DNA of 64,000 bases from Bremia lactucae. Its lineage: Eukaryota; Oomycota; Peronosporomycetes; Peronosporales; Peronosporaceae. The DNA lies in NCBI RefSeq assembly GCF_004359215.1, contig NC_090628.1:858879-922878 (forward strand). The letters are read 5' to 3'. Numbering within the stretch: position 1 is the first letter of the stretch; each line of letters starts with the position of its first letter. The notes under the pieces were generated by a model. It was not told the DNA's origin. It saw only the letters and a list, made by a program, of their open reading frames with translations, and did no database searches. Positions 9,550 to 19,240 of the stretch are shown in pieces. A program made the translations under genes and the position numbers.

Positions 9550-10400
9550 TCGACTAGAAGTCTCCATCGTTTGTCTTTGCCACGAGAAATTGGAACTTGT
9601 TGGTCGAAATTGCCTTAGTTAGAAAATCGGCGAGCTGTGACTTGGTTTCAATAAACTTCGGCTAAATGACCTTGGCCTTGACTTGGTCGCGAACGAAGTG
9701 CTCGCGAATATCAATATGTTTCGCTCGACTTTGATAGCCTTCGTCCTTCGCAATAGCAATCGCTGGTTGTCTTCATACACAACCACTGGACCGTCAATCT
9801 TGACCTTCATCTCCAACAATAATTTTTTTGACCACAAAATTTCTTGAATGCACAACGAAATTGCGACATATTCAGCTTTGGCAGTACTTAGTCATACACT
9901 GTTCTAAAGCTTCGACTTGAATATGACTGGAGAGTCATTGACCATCACCATGACTCCAGATGTCGAACGTCGACTATCTTTGTCACTTCCCCAATCTGCA
10001 TCACTAAATGCACTCAGCTACAGGTCACCAGGTTGCTTCGATAACAAATTCCGTTTGTTGCAGTCGACTTTAGGTAGCGCAGCACACGAATGGCTGCATT
10101 CCAGTGTTCTTCACTCGGTTTTTTCAAATGTCGACTCAGTCGACCTACTGCAGATGCAATATCATGTCTTCTACCTTCGCCACATGTAGGAGTGATCCTA
10201 CCAGAGATCGATACGGCCGATTCTCCATTTTTGAGTCCTTTTCCTCGCACTTAAGCATGACTTGACCTTCCACACTTGGGTTGTAAACAACTTTCGCCCC
10301 GACTTGGTTGAACTTTACGACCATCCTGTCAATGCACGCATTTTTGGCTGATCTTGAGCTACCTTGTATGCTGTGCATAGTCCACCTCAATGCCGAGGAT
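9550..10400 (-). pseudogene. Ty1/copia RNase H and RT C-terminus
   Basis: Minus-strand copia sequence: PYRSLVGSLLHVA, DIASAVGRLSRHLKKPSEEHWNAA, VLRYLKSTATNGICY, then IQEILWSKKLLLEM and VVVYEDNQ of RNase H, and HIDIREHFVRD in a shifted frame. At least three frameshifts separate the pieces. This is the final part of the copia polyprotein. Confidence 0.8.
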
Positions 10401-11208
10401 AAATCTCACATTGCCTAGCGTCTTTAACTTGAAATGACTTGCAAGTTCATCTGCAACTTTGTCAATTAAATTAGCAGAAGTACCTCCAATCAGCATATCA
10501 TCGACATACAGCGTCACGTAAATCCACGAAAGGTTTCCATCGTGATGGACAAAGACGCACGGGTCCGAAACACATGGCACGAAACCCATGTTGCAAAACA
10601 CCTTCGAAATTGTCTTCAACCATGTTGCAGCAGCCTGTTTTAATCCATACAAACTTCTGTTGAGCTTCAAAACTTGACCTGGATCCATGTCGACCCTCTG
10701 AGGCGTAAAAATGTACACATCTTCGTTCAATACGCCATTTATGAACGCAAAATCACCATCATAATGGTGAATTGTCATTGCATGATGACAACACACAGCC
10801 AGGAAGACGCGAATAGAATTCGTGTTCGCAACCGGCAAATATGTTTCGTGGTAGTCAACTCCATAGGTTTGACGATAACCCAACGCCACAAGTCGAGCTT
10901 TGTACCGCTCAATATCACCATATTCGTTACTTTTGATTGAAAAACCCACTTGGTTCCAATCACCTTTTTGTTTGGAGAATTCTCCACTGCAGTCCATGTT
11001 TTTTGTTATCCAGTGCCTTAAGTTCGACCTTGATCGCATCACTCCCCATCTTGGATTGAGGAGACGCCACTGCATCGTGGTATGTAGATGGAGTTTCGAA
11101 TTCTGCATTTGCTTGCTCATACTTAATTCGATATCTTTTTGAGGCCCGAGCCTCTGGCTCCTCACTGCGCGATGTATTATGTATAGTTGACGTCCTGACT
11201 GGAACCAA
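10359..11208 (-). pseudogene. Ty1/copia reverse transcriptase
   Basis: The longest copia frame (about 268 codons) covers the RT core: KARLVALGYRQTYGVDYHET, LPVANTNSIRVFLAVCC, LNEDVYIFTPQ, LNRSLYGLKQAAATW, the catalytic box TLYVDDMLIGG, and FKLKTLGNVRFILGIEVD. The YVDD box is intact. The region before KARLVALGY is frameshifted relative to the next frame (VIGTKWVFQSK), so the polyprotein is broken. Confidence 0.85.
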
Positions 11209-11228
11209 AGCTTGATCTCATAGCTCGA

Positions 11229-12340
11229 TCATGGTAACGCGAGCGGGGCATTTTGACCACCAAATTGAGATGATTGCACCATAGAGAAATCAGTGTGATA
11301 ATCCAAGTCCCCCCTGGGCACAATGTCTCGAGTCGTAATCATATCCAAATCAGTTGGCTCCATGTAAACATCATCGATATCGAAAGCAGGATCAGACACA
11401 TGCTCAAAACCCTGGCGTGGAGTTATAGACTCAAATTCACTTGGAGGTGGAATGATTTGATCATTGCCAGTCTGGTCCACAACCATTGGCTCTACGTCAT
11501 ATTGAGTAGTAATAATTGGTAATCGAATAACATCTGTATCGTCATCATTGTCATGATCCACACGTAGAGAAACCTGTATATCTCCAACCACTTGCACATA
11601 CTTGGACCTTGGCAACTCTTGTAAAGTCACTGGTCGCGTGATCTCCAGTCGATCAGACTCGAAGTTCCAGACACGATATCTCTTCAAATCGTCTGAGTAA
11701 CCCAAAACATGCATCGACATGCCTTCTTGTCCAACTTTAGACGTTTTATTTTGCAATGTGTGCGTAACCTTTTTGCACCTAACACTCGTATGTGCGACAA
11801 ATCTGGATTGGTTCCAAAACTTTAAATGGGGTCTTGGTTGGTTGAGAGGCGCACGTAACTCGACTAGTCACGTATACTGCAGTATTCATCGCTTCAGCCC
11901 ACCATTTCTTCTCCACTTGCATGTAATTTAGCATCGATCTTGCTCGTTGTGTCAGTGTTCGATTTAGTCTTTCAGCCATTCCATTTTGCTGTGGCGACTT
12001 CGTACTTCTTCAAATCGCTTGTTACTGTACTCGCCACCATTGTCGGTGCGAATACACTTATCTTGGTACTTACCGGGTTTTCCATCATCGACTTGTACTC
12101 GGTGAGCTTATCCACCGCATTTGACTTGTGTGCAATATAGCATGCGACCTCATAGAGTGAATAATCATCTAAAAATGTCATTTCGAATCTTGCTCCATCT
12201 TGCGACTTGGTCTCCTTTGGTTCCATAACGTCGCTGTGAAAAACTTGGAGCAGTGAATTTGTCTAACTTCACCGTACTTAGACTTCGGAAACGGCTTGAC
12301 TGAAGACTTGCCTGTCACACACCCTTCGCTGATTTCGTCT
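11229..12340 (-). pseudogene. Ty1/copia integrase
   Basis: Minus-strand integrase core and C-terminal parts. They include TFLDDYSLYEVACYIAHKS, a region near 12000-12060 reading toward RTDNGGEY, MAERLNRTLTQRARSMLNYM, WWAEAMNTAVYVTSR, and the GKR-like block MSMHVLGYSDDLKRYRVWNF. Frames change at least twice. The order integrase before RT identifies the Ty1/copia superfamily. Confidence 0.8.
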
Positions 12341-12957
12341 TGGTAATCATCAACACTAGACGGATCTTGCATCTTAAATTCCCCAACACACTTGTCAAGG
12401 TTTTTCATTGCCTTAAATGGCAAGTGTCCTCGTCTTGCGTGCCATACACTTGGACTCGTACGTTTCGCTCCATCGCCAACCTCTTCACTCGCATTTGCAG
12501 ATTCCACTGTATCACACTCCAACACAAACAATTTACCCTTTTGGTTCACTTGAGTCACCGCTTCTTGACCATTTCTGATTTCACACATTTTGTTTTGAAA
12601 AATGACATGTATACCTTTTGCAGACAATGCAGGAACTGATAGGAGACGACGATTCAGCTTTGGAACGTACAACACGTCTTCAATACGTATTGATTTCTTG
12701 TTCTTCAACATGACACGAATTGTCCCAACTCCAGCAGCCAAAACTGTTTCTTCATTCGCAATCGAGATTTCAACAGACCTGTTAAGCGATCTGATTCCCA
12801 CAAACATATCTTGGTATGGGCACATATCACAACTCGCACCACTGTCGAGTAGCCAACCTTCAGAGCTATGTTCACCCACAGTGAACGCTTGCTCAGAGCT
12901 TTTGTTCTTGTCTGAATTCTCCAGCATTCTTGTTTCTTGTGTCCATTTCTGCCGCAT
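12178..12957 (-). pseudogene. Ty1/copia protease and GAG-pre-integrase
   Basis: The open minus-strand frame contains the aspartic protease site GWLLDSGASCDMCP (intact D-S-G-A), IRIEDVLYVPKLNRRLLSV, and the GAG-pre-integrase block SVWHARRGHLPFKAMKNL with CVTGKSSVKPFP. In this family the following integrase normally continues as a DICGPM-type motif; here the frame diverges after QIHCS. The catalytic residues are intact, unlike the Ty3 proteases of this window. Confidence 0.85.
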
Positions 12958-13590
12958 ATAAAAACGTCCCAGTAATCTTGTTTCTTGTTTCCTTCGACCG
13001 AAAACGCTTGCTCTTGAAGTTTCTTGTAGCCTTCAACGCAATTTTGCTCTTCTCCTTTCGAGCAATGCCTTCGTATTCACGACATAGCATCTCCTTGGCT
13101 TAAAACTAATCAATGTCCCTCGTGTTCTCGATAATCCGGACGATCTGATCGTATTCATCAGTCAAGTTTCCAAGCAGAATCACGAGCCGCTCAGCTTGCG
13201 CGACCTCGTCACCGACGGCTTGCATTGACATACGCAGCTCATCAAACTTGAGAAAGTGATCCATTACACTTTCTCTCTTAAGCTCGTGCAATTGTCGACG
13301 CATCTGCACCATGAATGCTTCTGCGAAGAAAGAAGCTCTTCAAAATTTCCCATGCTTCTGCAGGTGTCTCTGCATTTCGAACCATGGACTGAAGACTTAA
13401 GTTCATCATCGTACACAAGTTTGCGAAGGCCTTCATATCGTTGACTTTCCATAAAGACGCGCTAGCGTCAACTTCACACGGTGCCGCCGTCGCGTCGACG
13501 TGCTCCAATAGCCCCTTCTTGGCGAGCTTCATTCGCGCGTTAAACTCCCATACGAAGTAGTTGTCTTCGTTGAGAGCATCGTTCGCTCCC
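12958..13590 (-). pseudogene. Ty1/copia gag, 5' end cut at the family B LTR
   Basis: Gag reads GANDALNEDNYFVWEFNARM, KLAKKGLLEHVDA, AWEILKSFF, then ELKRESVMDHFLKFDELRM and LVILLGNLTDEYDQIV. A zinc knuckle CGRNGHKKQEC lies near 12950, in another frame than the protease. Coding similarity starts at the very edge of the family B LTR at 13592. The 5' LTR, leader and gag start are missing. Confidence 0.8.
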
Positions 13591-13591
13591 A

Positions 13592-14019
13592 GTATCGTTA
13601 CATGAAATTAACACTTAAAGATTGTTAATTAATATATTATCTAAAAGGTAAAGAATATTTGGAGAATATTACTGTACATGGTAATTTCTAAAGGCTTATC
13701 CATTGGTAGATATAGGCCATTATATCTACTTTCTCCGCGGTCCAGTCAGCGCTAGACGCGCGCAAAGAGAAAGACAGATAGCACTTTTAGTACATGTTAT
13801 GTATTAGTTTTTAATTAAGTTAGTATTAAGTAGATAGACAAGAAGAACTTAATTATATTAATACAGTTTATATTTAACCCTCTTTAAAACAAGTGTTTTA
13901 AAGAGAAGACTTCCTCTGCACGTACTAGTGTACGTGAGTGACGTGAGGCACCACTCGCACTGAGGTAGTGCGAAGTGGACTTGTACTGAAGCTGTACAAG
14001 TCGGCAGTGCCCTGTTACA
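13592..14019 (+). repeat. LTR, family B, 5' LTR of the 13.6-21.4 kb element
   Basis: Starts inside the family consensus at GTATCGTTACATGAAATTAA and ends GTGCCCTGTTACA (428 bp). The first bases (TGTAACGGG) are missing where copia gag abuts. It pairs with the 3' LTR at 20995-21430; a PBS follows on the right. Confidence 0.8.
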
Positions 14020-14021
14020 CC

Positions 14022-14040
14022 TGGTAGCACTTCGTAGTCC
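14022..14040 (+). promoter_or_regulatory. Primer-binding site
   Basis: TGGTAGCACTTCGTAGTCC directly follows the 5' LTR after two bases. It matches the site at 2743 except for one base. Confidence 0.7.
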
Positions 14041-14059
14041 GTCCAAGGACCACAGTTCC

Positions 14060-14745
14060 AGCATTTAACATGGACATGTTAAATGATAATGGAAATACGC
14101 ATCACGTTTCGCGTGATAGCTACTCCTTTCTAAGTGACATAGAAAGGAGTGCGGCCGAATGAATGAGTTCGTTCGTAGGGAATGATGCCATCTTGGCCAT
14201 GATGTCTATATTTGGACAGAAATGCTCTTTATTCAGCTATCGCCAACTTCGTACAACATGTACTTGACGAGGCGAAGGAGAAGGTAGCCTCGCTTGATCA
14301 GCAAGGCTTTTAGCAGGAAGAACTGTTGAGGTTGCAGCAGGTAGAGACCTCTGTACCTGGGATGACGCACACGCGTCGTCTCGAAACCTTAAAGATAGAC
14401 ATCTCTAAGTATAGGGGAGTCGAAGAAGACTCCTCTTAAGATGGTTCGTTGAGTTGGACGATGCCATTACGGCTCGTCACATCGTCGAAAGCAAATGCAA
14501 GTCGCATTATTGAGTCAAATTTGGCAGGTCGTGCCAAAACTTGGGCATTAAGCCTTAAGTTGCGCGGCCCATATGTCTTTGGGTTGCTAGAGGCTGTTAA
14601 AGACCGGCTCAAACAGACGTTTGAACCGCCTAGGGCTTAGTTCACGCTTTTGTAACTCAAGCAAGGCAAGCGTGATGTTCACGCTTATGCCTAGCACATA
14701 CGACTCTTAGCGAGTTGTATCACGAACAATCCAGTTCATAAACAC
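14060..14745 (+). pseudogene. Ty3 gag N-terminal half
   Basis: Plus-strand gag from MDMLNDNGNTHHVSRDSYSF through LAGRAKTWALSLKLRGPYVF to HAYAQHIRLLASCITNNPV, with stops and frame changes (for example TAG after PPRA at 14640). It is the reverse complement of 7400-8170 at about 98-99% identity in the lines compared. The frame is cut at about 14745, where the next gag segment is inverted. Confidence 0.75.
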
Positions 14746-15118
14746 AAACCGTTGCCCTTTTTGGCATTCGGTCCATAATTACGTTCAGTACCTCTCGGTT
14801 CTGGGCGTGGGCACTGCACTCATGAGCGTGGTGTCCTAACTTTTGACAGCGATTGCAGAAATGCAATCGCTTATTGTTCGAAAAGCGAGGTTTTTCGCTT
14901 TCAATATAGGAGAGGTCCAGAGGTTCTGGACCTCCAAGCTCGTGTCGTCGTGGAGGACGATACGATGACGAACTAGCTTGAGCCTGTCTCAAGCTAAAGT
15001 CTTCCTGTTCCGCAGCGATTATTGTTTTTTTTTCAAGCGTATCTAGTTCCAAGCGGAACAAGTGGGTCTTCACGGGACCATCCGTAAGACCTTGCATGAA
15101 CACCGTAATCAACGTGCG
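14746..15118 (-). pseudogene. Inverted gag segment carrying the zinc knuckle
   Basis: Here the gag continuation runs on the opposite strand. Reading from 15118 down: TLITVFMQGLTDGPVKTHLF, EQEDFSLRQAQASSS, ESEKPRF and the knuckle CNRCQKLGHHAHEC, ending at MDRMPKRATV. Downstream gag resumes in plus orientation at about 15119. The segment ends show CGTTG on one side and CAACG on the other, so inversion at a short inverted repeat is plausible. Confidence 0.75.
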
Positions 15119-15342
15119 CGCGGGTCCGACGCTGTTGCAAAATTGCAACAGCGAGGCGGACCACCAAAATATGCTTGGGGTCCGTAGGGGCGCAACGTCC
15201 TCCTAGTCCAGCAACCTCAAGAGAATTTGCAAATCTCTTGAAGAAAGTTGCTCCAGACACACAATTAGTATGTGTCTCCGCACTAGGTGATGAGGAATAC
15301 CTCATCACCTTGAAATAAAGTGACAAATGATTTGTCACTTAG
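15119..15342 (+). pseudogene. Ty3 gag C-terminus
   Basis: Plus-strand continuation of gag after the inverted segment. It corresponds to 2975-3190 and, reversed, to 6910-7130 (GTCCGACGCTGTTGCAAAAT, CTCAAGAGAATTTGCAAATC). The translation is broken, with no intact frame. Confidence 0.6.
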
Positions 15343-15604
15343 AGCCCTAGTGGACTGTGAAGCGTTAAAGAACTTTATTCGTCGCCAGTCTCTATAGGGT
15401 CGTATGCTCAAATATGTTGAGCGCGACATCCCTCCAACGAGGATGACGGTGCGTCCAGCGACAGGCGCATCGATAACAGTAATAAAACGCGTAGTGACAT
15501 TTAACTACACGTTAAAAGATTTAAAGTACGATGATGAATTCATCGTACTGGATTTGGATGACAAATTTGATGTCTTCCTAGGTCTACCTTGGCTCAGAAA
15601 ATAA
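15343..15604 (+). pseudogene. Ty3 aspartic protease, inactive
   Basis: LKYVERDIPPTRMTV, VVTFNYTLKDLKYDDEFIVL and VFLGLPWLRK define the retropepsin. The active-site motif is VDCEALKNF (glycine to glutamate), and an in-frame TAG follows RRQSL. It is the same defective form as at 6580-6905, with one K/Q difference in the translated core. Confidence 0.8.
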
Positions 15605-16340
15605 GAACCAAGGATTAGCTGGCAGCATCAATCCGTAAAGATTGCCTGCCACTTGATCATCAGAAGGCCATCTGATGAACTTCTTTAGCGTCCACAAGCG
15701 TGTGAATGTACTACAAGTGAGTGCGATGGCCTCACTTGTGGCACTGTCGTTATGACGACTGCACAAGATCACAGTTTGATTACCAATCACACTGTGAAGT
15801 CAGCTGCCGGCGGCTGTGCGAATGCACAGGCAGCGCCGAAGGTCCACCACTCGAATAAGTCGAGTGGATTGAGACATGAATGTTCACCTGGCGGGCGACA
15901 TTCAAGGAAGATACCAATTGTCCAAAAGGGACAGCACGATGATCCTAGGTCGAGTAGAGAGTCGACCGTAGAGGACCCGACTGTGATAGCGCAACCACAG
16001 TCAAAAGACGTTGAAGGAACATGTCCCCACGTACTTAAGGAGAAAACTCCTCAATTAGTAAATGCTGAAGTGACTAGACTTCAGCATCCCGAGAAATGAA
16101 TTCCTCGGCAGCCTGTGGATATATTCCAGGAAGAAACCGAGATATTGAATGTCTTGGTTAATGACGGATCAAGAGAAGGCGCTTATACTCTTGATCTGTA
16201 TGCGCCTCCGAAGTTAACTTCGGAGATAACTCAATTACCAACCCTAGAACCTAAGCGGTTCTTGAGAGATCTGCATAGCGGTAAATTCAAGCAGATCTGA
16301 GTACCCGTCACAAAGGACGATTACGTAACCGACTTCCGGT
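15605..16340 (+). pseudogene. Ty3 pol linker
   Basis: The linker runs from AQDHSLITNHTVKSAAGGC through HHSNKSSGLRHE and ESTVEDPTVIAQPQS to ITQLPTLEPKRFLRDLHSG. It stops at GKFKQI but is recognisable to DDYVTDFRSAV. At about 16346 it meets the tether end of RNase H in the opposite orientation, where RT should begin. Confidence 0.7.
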
Positions 16341-17085
16341 CAGCGGTAATTTTATGCAATACAAAAAGCCGTTGCGTGTTGAGTATCTACCGGAAGACGA
16401 TCGATCTAAAGCCGGTGAATCTAAAAAAGATTTATTGGATGAGGGCAACATAATTCCATTAAACGCAAAGGACTTTACCTTTTCTGAGACTTTGTTTATG
16501 TCATCAAACAAAGTTGATGACGGAACACTTGAAATAAGTGTTGCAAGAATGGGATGATTTTCATTGTTGGAATGCGCAGCCGACCCGATTTCAGACCGGC
16601 TTGATTCTGGTTTATAAATTACGGATAAATTATACTCCGCGAAGAAGGATAGCCACCTCGCCATTCTTTGCGAAAGGTCTGGGTTGTTTACGGCCGTGCA
16701 TAAGGACGCATGTTTCGTATGAACGATGAACGCTCTATTTCGGACTCGATATACCCTAAATTTAGTCAATGCATAATTCATGGCAAAAAGTTCCTTGTCA
16801 TGCTCTGGGTAGTTGCGTTCAGCTGGTTGCAGATGACGCGATTGGTAACAGATGACGAGCTCCGCGCCGTCTGTATCGTATTGCATTAATGTACAGCCGA
16901 TTGCAAAATAGCTGGCGATACAGACCACATGGAATGGTCAGTCTTGATCTGCAATCGCCCATCTTGGCGATTGCAGATATGTAATGCTGATTGACAGCGT
17001 TCGTTAGCCATTTCTCGTCTTTTTCAAGAGACGAGAGAGATAAACTGTCATCTCGGCATAATTGCGGGAGTAATTGTGCAAGTAC
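16308..17085 (-). pseudogene. Ty3 RNase H and tether, inverted in place
   Basis: Same sequence as 4163-4940: ELVICYQSRHLQPAERNYP, HDKELFAMNYALTKF, LSQRMARWLSFFAEY, tether TRNGFLYC. Gag-protease on the left and integrase on the right are both on the plus strand, so this RNase H, with RT behind it, is inverted within an otherwise collinear element. Confidence 0.85.
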
Positions 17086-17089
17086 GCCG

Positions 17090-18060
17090 CTAAACCAGGA
17101 AACTTTCTAAGCCCTTGCCATCGACTGAAACTGGCCAGTCGGTGATTGTCCTGATCTTTATGTGATCAGGGCGCACGCCGTGGTTACCGACGATGCACCC
17201 AAGAAGTGGGATTTCGCTTGTAGCGAATATACGCTTCTTAAGATTTGCGTACAACTTATGCTTTTGCATAAGTGTTAGAACCTGACGAACGTAAGTTTTA
17301 TGAGCTTCCACGTCCGTCTTACCGTCCATGGCCCGGCTATGGACGAATACATCGTCGAAATAACTCGGTGCGAAATCCCGCACCGGTCTCAACAGATTTG
17401 TTACACATCTGTTGAATGTTGCAGGGGCGTTACTAAGCCCCTGAGGCATCACTAGCCATTCCCAGAGCATCCCACTGGGAGTGCTCACTGCTGTGTACGG
17501 GATGTCCCGTTCACGCATTAGGATTTGATAGAACCCATCCATCAGATCCATAGACGAAAAGATCGTACTCATTGACATACCATCTATGATAACGTCGTTT
17601 CTCGGTATCGGCGTTTGAGCCGGTACCGTTGCAGCATTCAGTTTGTTGAATGCGTGCACTATCCGCCACCCTCCTGTGGCCTTTCGCACACAGAAGGTCG
17701 GAGAGCTATGTGGGGAGGTTGACTCCCTTACATGGCCCGCTTTTACTCTATCGGTAAAGAATTTATCGATCGCAAGTACTTGTTCACGAGGCAGTGGCCA
17801 CTGCTTCATGACACAGTACTTCGAACCCGGTTTGAGCTCGATCTCATGTCGAGTGCCTTTGTCCTTAGGCAACTCGCATGGAACTGATTCAGGGAATACA
17901 TTCCTGAATTCTATTAAATCCTCGTATAGAGGATTTGTCTTGAGTGACTCCCAAGATTGTGTAGTGTATCTTTCACTCCGAGTCTTCACATAGGACACTT
18001 TCGTCCATCGATGAGCTGCTGAAAATCCATTCGTTCTCAGCAAGCCGTTGCCGGCGACAT
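17090..18060 (-). pseudogene. Ty3 reverse transcriptase, open but inverted in its element
   Basis: An uninterrupted minus-strand frame covers linker end and RT: RSERYTTQSWESLKTNPLY, ELPKDKGTRHEIELKPG, KQWPLPREQVLAIDKFF, FSSMDLMDGFYQILMRE, LVMPQGLSNAPATFNRC, the catalytic SYFDDVFVHS, and IPLLGCIVGNHGVRP. The frame extends to an ATG at 18283, but its first ~75 codons lie antisense to integrase and are not RT. RT motifs are complete, yet it is not in frame with any gag or integrase. Confidence 0.85.
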
Positions 18061-18063
18061 TCC

Positions 18064-19240
18064 ACCTGTCGTCGTCCCAAATCACAATGATTTGCGCTTG
18101 CGCATCATAAATAAGTGTCACGATGCACCAAAAAGTGGGCATCGTGGACGTGAGAAGACTGATCTCACAGAAAGTCGCGACTTTTACTGGCCCCGCCAGT
18201 ATCAGCTCGTGCGCAAGTACATTCGTGCTTGCGAGGTATGTCAACAGGTGAACCCTAGCCCTTCCTCCCGTGCACCTCTTCAACCTCTACCAGGCAGAGG
18301 GTTGGCAGTCCGTATCAATGGACTTCGCCTTCGGATTTCCCAAAGACGATCACAAAAAACAATGGAATCCTTGTTTTTGTAGACAGATTCTGTATGATAG
18401 TACATACCAGAGTCGATCACGGCTTCGGGCTGTGCCCGTGTCTTTACCGCACGTTTTTCAAACTCCACGGATTTCCCCGTGAACTGGTCTCGGATAGAGA
18501 TCCACGGTTCACGGCAGAGTTCTGGCAATCCGTGTTCCGAGAGATCGGAACACGGCTAGAAACGGATAGTTAAACAATAGCGTCCTCGAGGAGATACTTC
18601 GAGGTTACATCCAATCGTATCTGAATTGGAGCGAGGTTTTACCGATGGTCGAATTCGCCATCCATAATTCGGTGCATGCGTCTACAACGCATACCTACCA
18701 AATCGAAGGGATCCTGTAGTTTAAGGGAGGGGGTGGACTCGCACGAGCAAAACCATTTCTGGCTCGTGCTCATCACGGGTCGAAGTTACCAACGACGCGA
18801 ATGATGTCGATGTCGATCTCGAAAAAATCGACATCGAAGATGAGAATGATCTCATGGCAGTACGCACAAAGCGTACTGAAAAAGACAGAACAAATGAGTC
18901 ACAAGAGAAATTTCTGCTGGATTGAGAAAGTGTAGTCCGTTTCATGCAGGATTCTATTGCTAACGCAGTCGACCGTCAGAAACGGAACGCAGGACCAACA
19001 TGGAAGAGCTAATGTTCTTATATTTATAATTAATAACCTAGTACTGCTCGCTACGGTAAATTGACCGGAGCATGTAGTCACTAATGTGGGTAGTAAGTAG
19101 TAAACTACTCCCAAGTTCATTAAGCATTTCTGTGTATTGCGTCGTAGAGGCAATGCGTACACATTAGAATTGCCACGCAGGATGAGAACACATTCTATGC
19201 TTTACGTTGGTCGGCTCCACCCGTACTAACAGTACGCGGT
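18064..19240 (+). pseudogene. Ty3 integrase
   Basis: Plus-strand integrase begins at VAGDIPPVVVPNHND, directly at the inversion junction. It shows the HHCC zinc-binding site (CHDAPKSGH...CEVCQQ), FYWPRQYQLVRKYIRACEVC, SMDFAFGFPKDDH, a DRDPRFTAEFWQSVF core block, and a C-terminal part with DANDVDVDLEKIDIEDEND, VVRFMQDSIANAVDRQKRN and LELPRRMRTHSMLYVGRLHPY. Several stops and frameshifts disrupt it, especially at 18360-18560 and 18925. Confidence 0.8.

Noticed and set aside
18061..18283. N-terminal extension of the minus-strand RT frame to an ATG at 18283
   Set aside because: These codons are antisense to clear integrase sequence (HHCC region) on the plus strand; RT similarity begins only at about 18060.
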